The translations under genes were made by a program, and so were the position numbers. This document shows positions 1 to 4,845 of a DNA stretch of 6,267 nt, piece by piece. Numbering within the stretch: position 1 is the stretch's first letter; every line of letters begins with the position of its first letter. Source of the stretch: Pseudomonadota bacterium (GTDB lineage Bacteria > Pseudomonadota > Gammaproteobacteria > Xanthomonadales > Rhodanobacteraceae); NCBI GenBank assembly GCA_021798675.1, contig JAJZGE010000121.1, positions 1-6,267 on the forward strand, written 5' to 3'. The notes under the pieces were generated by a model, which was given only the letters and a program-made list of their open reading frames with translations, did not search any database and was not told the DNA's origin.

Positions 1-179
1 CCACCGTGGGCCAGTTGGACGAGCGCTCGTTGTTCTACCTGCGCTCGCGCGGCATTCCGCTGGCCGAGGCGCGCGCCCTGCTTACCGCCGCGTTCTGTCG
101 CGCGGTGCTGGACGACCTGCCGGCCACGGCGCTCCGCGAGCACCTGGCCGGCTTGCTCGCGCTCGATTTGCCTGCATGA
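1..179 (+). CDS. sufD: SufD, Fe-S cluster scaffold subunit (C-terminal end only)
   Basis: Only the last 58 codons lie in the window; the reading frame begins at base 3 and ends in TGA at 177-179. The visible start reads TVGQLDERSLFYLRSRGI, which matches the conserved C-terminal segment of SufD (family pattern ATVGQLD-x-x-x-LFYLRSRGI). The equivalent part of the paralogue SufB differs, with a S-K-I/L-S-x-x-Q-L-F-Y-C type sequence. SufD forms the SufBC2D complex in the cytoplasm and is needed for iron acquisition and cluster assembly on SufB. The remaining residues form an Ala/Leu-rich helical tail ending in ALDLPA. The next gene on the same strand is sufS, the sulfur donor of the same pathway, which strongly supports the call. 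The SufB and SufC genes are expected to the left, outside the window (inference). Confidence 0.88.
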   Translation, partial: TVGQLDERSLFYLRSRGIPLAEARALLTAAFCRAVLDDLPATALREHLAGLLALDLPA

Positions 180-187
180 TGTTGCGT

Positions 188-276
188 CCCCGTCATCCGG
201 ACGAATGCCGGGATCCAGCACCTGCGGCCGTTGAGCGCGAAGAGACTGGATTCCCGCATGCGCAGGAATGACGGGG
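188..276. repeat. Imperfect inverted repeat (REPIN/MITE-like) between sufD and sufS
   Basis: Two 31-base arms at 188-218 and 246-276 face each other around a 27-base spacer. By hand alignment, the left arm and the reverse complement of the right arm agree at 24 of 31 positions. The outer ends are exact (CCCCGTCAT against ATGACGGGG with one change just inside), and so is CTGGAT/ATCCAG at the inner ends. Each arm also contains a small hairpin of its own: ATCC..GGAT around CCGG..CCGG on the left, and ATTCC..GGAAT around CGCATGCG on the right. The arms resemble the widespread GTCATTCC-(stem)-GGAATCCAG family of interspersed repeats seen in many GC-rich proteobacteria. The element ends 43 bases before the sufS ATG. 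It could be a passive repeat, an mRNA-stabilising or attenuating hairpin within the suf transcript, or both. Family membership is from memory. Confidence 0.75.
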
Positions 277-319
277 AAAGTCTGCACCCGCGGGTTTGGA
301 AAAACGGATCACTTTGACG

Positions 320-1552
320 ATGAGCACGCAAGCTACCTTCGACATCCAGCGCATCCGCGCGGATTTCCCACTGCTCGCGCGCACGGTGCACGGCAAGCCG
401 CTGGTGTATTTCGACAATGCGAACACCAGCCAGAAACCGCAGGCGGTGATCGAGGCGGTGGATCGCCATTACCGCGAGCACAACGCCAACGTGTCGCGTG
501 CCGTGCACCTGCTGGGCGAGGAAGCCACCGCAAGCTACGAGGGTGCGCGCGACGCGCTGGCCCGGTTCATCCATGCGCCGTCGCGCAACGAGGTGGTGCT
601 CACCTCCGGCACCACGCAGGCGGCCAATCTGGTGGCCTACAGCTTCGCGCTGCCGCGGCTCAGGGCCGGCGACGCCATCCTCACCACCACGATGGAGCAC
701 CACGCCAACATCGTGCCATGGCAGCTGGTGGCGGCCCGTGCCGGTGCCACCGTGAAGGCGGCGCCGATCGACGAGCGCGGCGAGCTGATCGTGGAGAAGT
801 TCGTCGAGCTGCTCACGCCCGAAGTGAAGCTGGCCTGCGTCACCCACGTCTCCAACGTGCTGGGCACGGTCAATCCGATCCGCGAGCTGGCCAGGGCGTG
901 CCGCGAGCGCGGCATCCCGCTGTTCGTCGACGGTTCGCAGGCGATGCCGCATCGCCCGGTGGACGTACGCGCGCTGGGCTGCGATTTCTACGCGCTCACC
1001 GGGCACAAGATGCTGGCGCCCACCGGCACCGGTGCGCTGTGGGCGAAGAAGGAGCACCTCGACGCGATGCCGCCGTTCTTCGGCGGCGGCGAGATGATCC
1101 GCGAGGTGAGGTTCTCCGGCACCACGTTTGCCGAGCCGCCGCACCGCTTCGAAGCGGGCACGCCGAACATCGCCGGGTTCGCCGGCGTCGGCGCCGCGAT
1201 CGCGTATGTCGAAGCGTTGGGCTTCGACGCGCTGCGCGCGCACGAGCACGCCCTGCTCGACCATGCCACCGCGCAACTGCGCGAGATCCCTGGCCTGCGC
1301 ATCTTCGGCGAGGCAGGCGACAAGGAGCCGGTGATCTCCTTCCTGGTCGAAGGGGCGCAAGCCACCGACCTGGCCACCCTGCTGGACCTGGAGGGTGTGG
1401 CGGTGCGCTCCGGCCACCACTGCGCGCATCCATTGATGCAGTTCTACGGGGTGCCGGCCACGCTGCGTGCCTCGCTGGCGTTCTACAACACGCACGAGGA
1501 GGTCGACGCCTTCGCGGCGGCCCTGCTCAAGGTGCGTCGACTGCTGCGCTGA
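320..1552 (+). CDS. sufS: SufS, PLP-dependent group II cysteine desulfurase
   Basis: The product has 410 residues, close to the 406 of E. coli SufS, and aligns with it along its whole length. It removes sulfur from L-cysteine as an enzyme-bound persulfide, giving alanine and feeding sulfur to the SufBCD scaffold in the cytoplasm. Visible residues: PLP-binding lysine K230 in the SGHK-like motif LTGHKMLAPTG, H127 stacking over PLP (MEHHANIVPWQ), D204 and Q207 (FVDGSQA), persulfide cysteine C368 in the motif RSGHHCAHPLM, and substrate-binding R383. All are shifted by four from E. coli numbering. The short RSGHHCA loop marks the group II (SufS/CsdA) type and excludes IscS/NifS. The ATG at 320 is chosen because the protein then begins like the family. 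A TTG at 296 would add eight residues without homology support, and no strong Shine-Dalgarno decides the matter. It lies 140 bases after sufD, with the inverted repeat between them. Confidence 0.96.
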   Translation: MSTQATFDIQRIRADFPLLARTVHGKPLVYFDNANTSQKPQAVIEAVDRHYREHNANVSRAVHLLGEEATASYEGARDALARFIHAPSRNEVVLTSGTTQAANLVAYSFALPRLRAGDAILTTTMEHHANIVPWQLVAARAGATVKAAPIDERGELIVEKFVELLTPEVKLACVTHVSNVLGTVNPIRELARACRERGIPLFVDGSQAMPHRPVDVRALGCDFYALTGHKMLAPTGTGALWAKKEHLDAMPPFFGGGEMIREVRFSGTTFAEPPHRFEAGTPNIAGFAGVGAAIAYVEALGFDALRAHEHALLDHATAQLREIPGLRIFGEAGDKEPVISFLVEGAQATDLATLLDLEGVAVRSGHHCAHPLMQFYGVPATLRASLAFYNTHEEVDAFAAALLKVRRLLR

Positions 1553-1557
1553 AAGGA
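1552..1557 (+). promoter_or_regulatory. Ribosome binding site of the yihG-like gene
   Basis: AAAGGA overlaps the last base of the sufS stop codon and sits five bases before the ATG at 1563. It fixes the acyltransferase start and suggests translational coupling with sufS. Confidence 0.7.
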
Positions 1558-1562
1558 TTCCG

Positions 1563-2477
1563 ATGCTCGCCTTCCTTCCCGCCCTGATCCGCGTGCCGCT
1601 GGTGGTGTTGCTGCTGGTGCTCAACGTGCTGGTCCACGTGCTGCCGCTGTTCGCACTCACCCTGTTGAAGCTGCTGGTGCCGCTGCCGGCATGGCGGCGC
1701 CGCTGCTCGCGCCTGCTGGTGGCGATCGCGGAGAGCTGGATCGGCGTCAACAACGCGCTTTTCGAGCTGTTCACGCGCATCCGCTGGGAGGTCGAGGGGC
1801 TGGACGGCCTGCGCCGCGACGCCAACTACCTGGTGCTGGCCAACCACCAGAGCTGGGTGGACATCCCGGTGCTGCAGAAGCTGCTGAACCGGCGCATCCC
1901 CTTCCTGCGCTTCTTCCTGAAGAGCCAGCTGATCTGGGTTCCGCTGCTGGGGCCGGCATGGTGGGCGCTGGATTTCCCCTTCATGAAGCGCTACTCGCGG
2001 GAAACCCTGGCGAAGCATCCCGAGCTGCAGGGCAAGGACCGGGAAGCCACGCGCCGCGCTTGCACGAAGTTCCGCCAGATGCCGGTGTCGGTGATGAACT
2101 TCGTGGAAGGCACGCGCTTCACGCCGGCCAAGCACGATGCGCAGGACTCGCCATACCGGCACCTGCTGAAGCCGCGGGCCGGCGGCGTGGCCTTCGTGCT
2201 GGATGCGATGGGCGAGGGGCTGGACGTCATCCTCGAAGTGGCCATCGCCTATCCCGGCGGCCCGTGCAGCATGCTCGACCTGGTCGCCGGGCGGCTGCGC
2301 GAGGTGCGGGTGAGCCTGCGCCAGCGGGCCATCGAAGCGGGACTGCGCGGGGATTACGAGCGCGACGAGGCGTTCCGCCAGCGGTTCCAGGCATGGGTCA
2401 ACGAACTCTGGCAGGAACAGGACGTGCAGATGACGCGCCTGCTGCAGGCTCCGGTCGGCGGGCCGGCTGGCGTCTGA
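1563..2477 (+). CDS. yihG: YihG-like 1-acyl-sn-glycerol-3-phosphate acyltransferase (PlsC/LPLAT superfamily)
   Basis: A 304-residue membrane acyltransferase. It is expected to move an acyl chain from acyl-ACP or acyl-CoA to the sn-2 position of lysophosphatidate at the inner membrane. E. coli YihG is a known accessory enzyme of this kind beside PlsC. The N-terminus (about residues 5-39) is a long hydrophobic segment, enough for one or two membrane passes. The catalytic HX4D box is NHQSWVD (H95, D100), and the glycerol-phosphate binding box is FVEGTRF (E182-R185). Blocks diagnostic of the YihG branch are FLKSQL-W-VP-LG (118-130), WALDFPFMKRYSR (134-146) and LLKPRAGGVA (201-210); the C-terminus NELWQEQD also matches YihG. 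It starts 10 bases after sufS behind AAAGGA, so the two are probably cotranscribed. The exact substrate is not proven: relatives include lysocardiolipin-type acyltransferases. No truncation is seen. Confidence 0.9.
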   Translation: MLAFLPALIRVPLVVLLLVLNVLVHVLPLFALTLLKLLVPLPAWRRRCSRLLVAIAESWIGVNNALFELFTRIRWEVEGLDGLRRDANYLVLANHQSWVDIPVLQKLLNRRIPFLRFFLKSQLIWVPLLGPAWWALDFPFMKRYSRETLAKHPELQGKDREATRRACTKFRQMPVSVMNFVEGTRFTPAKHDAQDSPYRHLLKPRAGGVAFVLDAMGEGLDVILEVAIAYPGGPCSMLDLVAGRLREVRVSLRQRAIEAGLRGDYERDEAFRQRFQAWVNELWQEQDVQMTRLLQAPVGGPAGV

Positions 2478-2572
2478 ATACCGCATGAGGCGGAAAACGC
2501 GCCCCGTTCGCTGTCGCATGGTAGCGCGGTAAGCTATGCGGCGGAGCCGGGGTGGGGCATTTGGACGATGAC

Positions 2573-2576
2573 GAGG
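2573..2576 (+). promoter_or_regulatory. Ribosome binding site selecting the hydroxylase start
   Basis: GAGG lies five bases before the ATG at 2582. This favours that ATG over the upstream in-frame GTG codons at 2552 and 2579, which would add up to ten poorly family-like residues. Confidence 0.55.
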
Positions 2577-2581
2577 TAGTG

Positions 2582-3202
2582 ATGACGCAGCAGCGTGGCC
2601 AGGGCGTGGATGGGAGGCTCGGCACGGGCGTGCTGCAGGCCATTGCGCGCATGTCGTCCACGCGGGCGAACTACTGGGTCAGCCACGTCACCGATTTCCT
2701 CGTCGGCTTTGTGCTGCTGGGCGCGTCGTTCTGGCTGGATCACAGCCAGCCGCTGCTGTCGGCGCTGGTTTTCCTGCTGGGCCTGTTCATCTTCAGCTTC
2801 ATCGAATACGCCTTCCATCGCTGGCTGTTCCACGGCGCGGTGCCGCTGTTCGAGCGTGGCCACACCATCCATCACGAGCAGCCGCTGGGCTACGACTCGT
2901 TGCCGTTCTTCTTCCCGCCCGCGGTGGTGATGCTGCTTGCCGCAGCCCTGGCGCTCGCGATGCCTGCCGCGCTGGCGCTGCTGCTTTCCGGCGCGATCGC
3001 GCTGGGTTACGCGCTGTACGGCTTCAGCCATCTCGTCATCCATCGCCGTGGCCGCTTCAACCATCCGCTGGCGCGCAAGTGGGCCGCGGTGCACCACGTG
3101 CACCACCACCATCCCGACAAGAACTACGGCGTGACCTCGCCGCTGTGGGATTTCCTGCTGGGCACCTGGTACGTGTCCAAGAGCAAGGTGCGGGCCAGGT
3201 GA
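2582..3202 (+). CDS. Membrane di-iron fatty acid hydroxylase / sterol desaturase family protein
   Basis: A 206-residue integral membrane protein of the fatty acid hydroxylase superfamily, which uses a histidine-bound di-iron centre and O2 to hydroxylate or desaturate lipids. The histidine clusters appear in family order: HRWLFH (H79, H84), HTIHH (H94, H97, H98), HLVIH (H150, H154) and HHVHHHH (H171-H177). Around them are likely membrane segments near residues 38-53, 57-75, 108-127 and 129-148. The C-terminal NYGVTSPLWDFLLGT (181-195) matches the FGVSxPLWDxxFGT block of Scs7-like fatty acid 2-hydroxylases. No cytochrome b5 domain is fused to it, so a separate electron donor is needed. It follows the acyltransferase by 104 bases on the same strand. 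The substrate is unknown: a fatty acyl chain is more likely than a carotenoid or sterol, because the spacing of the boxes is not that of CrtZ. M24 is an alternative, shorter start. Confidence 0.82.
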   Translation: MTQQRGQGVDGRLGTGVLQAIARMSSTRANYWVSHVTDFLVGFVLLGASFWLDHSQPLLSALVFLLGLFIFSFIEYAFHRWLFHGAVPLFERGHTIHHEQPLGYDSLPFFFPPAVVMLLAAALALAMPAALALLLSGAIALGYALYGFSHLVIHRRGRFNHPLARKWAAVHHVHHHHPDKNYGVTSPLWDFLLGTWYVSKSKVRAR

Positions 3203-3272
3203 TCCTGGGCTGACCTCTGCGGTCGTCCCCGGTCGCGAATAGGCACGGCGTGCGCACTTTGCAGCCGACGGC

Positions 3273-4001
3273 TCAACCCAGCGGCAGACCGCGCAGCTCC
3301 ACGCCATCGGCGTCCACGCGCAGCACCGAGCCCTGTTCGTACCAGTCGCCGACCACGATCCGTTCGGCGGGTGCGCCGTCAAGCGCGAAGCGGTGGATCG
3401 CGGGGCGATGGGTGTGGCCGTGGATCAGCCGGGTCACGCCGGCCTTGCGCATGGCGTCGGCGACGGCACCCGCGTCCACGTCCATGATCGTTTCCATGGC
3501 GCTGCCGGTATGCGCGCGGCTTTCCGCGCGCGACTTGGCGGCGAAGGCGCGGCGGGCTTCCAGCGGCATGGCGAGGATCTGCGCCTTCCATTCCGGCGTG
3601 CGCACCTGCCTGCGCACGGTCTGGTAGGCCACGTCGCCGGTGCACAGGACGTCACCGTGCATCAGCAGGGTGGGGCGGCCATGCAGCGTGTGCACCGTGC
3701 CGTCCTCCAGCAGCTCGAAACCGGCCTGCCGCGCGAAGTCCTCGCCCAGCAGGAAGTCGCGGTTGCCGGCCATGAAGTACACCGGCACGCCGGCTTCGCG
3801 CACGGCGCGGGTGGCGCGCGCGATGCGTTGCGGCAGCTCCGCGTCGTCGTCGTCGCCGACCCACGCCTCGACCAGGTCGCCGAGGATGTACAGCGCGTCA
3901 GCGCCGCGCACCTCTGTGCTGGCGAGGTAGCGTTCGAACAACTGGGTGATCCGCGGCCGGCTGTCGTCGAGGTGCAGGTCGGCGATGAACAGGCTGGCCA
4001 T
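3273..4001 (-). CDS. lpxH: LpxH, UDP-2,3-diacylglucosamine pyrophosphohydrolase
   Basis: A 242-residue calcineurin-like metallophosphoesterase, similar in length to E. coli LpxH (240). It hydrolyses UDP-2,3-diacylglucosamine to lipid X and UMP, the fourth step of lipid A synthesis, at the cytoplasmic face of the inner membrane. Metal ligands are all visible, nearly in E. coli numbering: D8 and H10 in IADLHL, D42 in LGDLVEAWVGDDD, N80 in GNRDFLLG, H115 in LMHGD, and H196 and H198 in IHGHTHRP. The acyl-binding helical lid lies at about residues 136-172 and is followed by the conserved IMDVD block. The ATG is four bases past the cyclophilin stop codon, with a weak GAAG ribosome site inside the end of that gene, so translational coupling is likely. 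It converges on the hydroxylase gene. The minus-strand mRNA contains a very stable hairpin within the lid-coding part (3512-3531). Confidence 0.96.
   Translation of the reverse strand: MASLFIADLHLDDSRPRITQLFERYLASTEVRGADALYILGDLVEAWVGDDDDAELPQRIARATRAVREAGVPVYFMAGNRDFLLGEDFARQAGFELLEDGTVHTLHGRPTLLMHGDVLCTGDVAYQTVRRQVRTPEWKAQILAMPLEARRAFAAKSRAESRAHTGSAMETIMDVDAGAVADAMRKAGVTRLIHGHTHRPAIHRFALDGAPAERIVVGDWYEQGSVLRVDADGVELRGLPLG
3512..3531. repeat. Perfect 8-bp GC-only inverted repeat inside lpxH
   Basis: GCGCGCGG at 3512-3519 and CCGCGCGC at 3524-3531 are exact reverse complements around a 4-base loop (CTTT on the plus strand, AAAG in the lpxH mRNA). It covers roughly codons 157-164 of lpxH, in the variable lid region. 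The pairing is directly seen; any function is unknown, and chance in GC-rich code is possible. Confidence 0.5.
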
Positions 4002-4005
4002 CGCG

Positions 4006-4656
4006 TCACTTCGCCTTGGCGTGCGGAGCCGTGCTGGATGGCGCGGCGGGGGCGGTTTCGCCGATCACCTGCGCGCTTTCGATCACCACCAGCGGGTTGG
4101 GCACGTCGGCGGCAAACGGACCGATGCCACGGGTCGGCAGTGCGGCGATCTTGTCCACCACGTCCATGCCCTTGACGACCTTGCCGAACACTGCGTAGCC
4201 CCAGGTGAGGCCGCTCTGGTTGCCCACGAAATCCAGCCGGCGGTTGTCGACGAGGTTGATGAAGAACTGCGAGGTACCGGAGTTGGGGTCGGCGCCGCGT
4301 GCCACCGCGATGGTGCCGCGCAGGTTGGAAAGCCCGTTGTCTGCCTCGTTGGCGATCGCGGGGCGCGTGCGCTTGGCTTGCAGGTCGCGCGTATACAGGC
4401 CGCCCTGCACCAGGTAGCCACGGATGGCGCGATGGAACACCGTGCCGGCGTAGAACCCGCTGCGCACGTACTGCAGGAAGTTGGCCACGCTCTTCGGCGC
4501 CTTGTCCGGATACAGCTCCAGCGTGATGTCGCCCTGCGTGGTGTGCAGCACCACTTCGGGATCGGCGGCGTTCGCCGGCTGGGCGCCCTGGGCCCGAAGT
4601 GCGGGTGCGATCAGGGCAGCGGTGAGCAGCAGCAGGGCGAGCTTGGGCTTGGACAT
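4006..4656 (-). CDS. ppiA: Periplasmic cyclophilin-type peptidyl-prolyl cis-trans isomerase (PpiA-like)
   Basis: A 216-residue cyclophilin that catalyses cis-trans isomerisation of X-Pro bonds in exported proteins. Starting at the ATG at 4656, the N-terminus is a classic signal peptide: MSKPK, then a hydrophobic stretch from L6 to about L20, with likely cleavage after ALRA (A22) or a little later. The domain runs from about residue 34 to 199. Visible blocks are FHRAIRGYLVQGG (74-86) with catalytic R76 and Q84, NEADNGLSNLRGTIAVAR (103-120), SGTSQFFIN (126-134) and YAVFGKVVKGMDVVDKI (154-170), close to E. coli PpiA. The position of the drug-binding tryptophan of eukaryotic cyclophilin holds Phe (LDF, F143). 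The usual GFMIQGG is GYLVQGG here. A 15-17 residue Ala/Pro/Ser tail ending in KAK follows the fold. No good ribosome site precedes this ATG. An in-frame ATG at 4686 would add ten residues ahead of the signal peptide. lpxH follows after four bases. Confidence 0.9.
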   Translation of the reverse strand: MSKPKLALLLLTAALIAPALRAQGAQPANAADPEVVLHTTQGDITLELYPDKAPKSVANFLQYVRSGFYAGTVFHRAIRGYLVQGGLYTRDLQAKRTRPAIANEADNGLSNLRGTIAVARGADPNSGTSQFFINLVDNRRLDFVGNQSGLTWGYAVFGKVVKGMDVVDKIAALPTRGIGPFAADVPNPLVVIESAQVIGETAPAAPSSTAPHAKAK

Positions 4657-4790
4657 GGAGGCAGGCCGGTTGAGATATCCGCCCATGATACGCGGCCACG
4701 CCGGCGGGTGTGCCCATGGAAGTTCAGCATGCGTTCCTGCATGGCTGGCCGCCGATGGCACAAAGATGGGGCGGGGGAAGCTCGCTGCTA

Positions 4791-4823
4791 CCGTTCGGAT
4801 CACGGTGATTGCGGACGAACCGG
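4791..4823. other. Imperfect hairpin in the ppx-cyclophilin gap
   Basis: On the plus strand, CCGTTCG (4791-4797) pairs with CGAACCGG (4816-4823) if one C is bulged. Inside it, ATCA (4799-4802) pairs with TGAT (4806-4809) around CGG. No T-run follows on either strand, so it is not a standard intrinsic terminator. It could mark the 3' end of the ppx message or structure the cyclophilin leader. The rest of this 189-base gap (4657-4845) shows no clear gene or consensus promoter; a small inverted repeat, CATGC..GCATG, lies at 4728-4743. Confidence 0.3.
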
Positions 4824-4845
4824 ACCGGCCCCATGGTCGCGGGCA

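Noticed and set aside
1069..1087. A perfect 7-bp inverted repeat in sufS (GCCGCCG..CGGCGGC)
   Set aside because: It encodes the conserved PPFFGGG stretch with preferred GC codons, so the pairing is explained by protein sequence.
268..1587. A 439-codon plus-strand frame overlapping sufS
   Set aside because: It is the shifted frame of sufS with low-complexity Ala/Arg/Gly content; SufS itself is complete in its own frame.
35..1825. A 596-codon open frame on the minus strand, antisense to sufS and the acyltransferase start
   Set aside because: It is antisense to two clear genes, its composition is Arg/Gln/His-rich as expected from reverse-frame GC-rich code, and part of it (SFLRMRES..WIPAFVRMTG) is simply the translated inverted repeat, a well-known source of false proteins.
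2481..2493. A terminator just after the acyltransferase (CCGC-ATGAG-GCGG)
   Set aside because: The stem has only four pairs and is followed by AAAAC, not a T-run.
1527..2519. A 330-codon open frame antisense to the acyltransferase
   Set aside because: It mirrors the real gene, is rich in His/Gln/Arg, and has no recognisable domain or ribosome site.
2507..2535. A promoter before the hydroxylase (TTCGCT, 17 bases, TAAGCT)
   Set aside because: Spacing is ideal, but each box matches only three of six consensus bases, so chance is likely; readthrough from the acyltransferase is equally possible.
3203..3272. A shared terminator between the convergent hydroxylase and lpxH genes
   Set aside because: Only a 4-bp stem (GCAC-GGC-GTGC, 3243-3253) near a short TTT is seen; there is no convincing stem plus T-run on either strand.
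3393..4175. A 260-codon plus-strand open frame antisense to lpxH
   Set aside because: It runs through both lpxH and the cyclophilin end, shows no family features, and is a reverse-frame by-product of GC-rich codons.
3662..4717. A 351-codon minus-strand open frame overlapping the cyclophilin and lpxH in another frame
   Set aside because: Arg/Ala/Pro-rich shadow frame; the overlapping true genes have complete family motifs and sensible starts.
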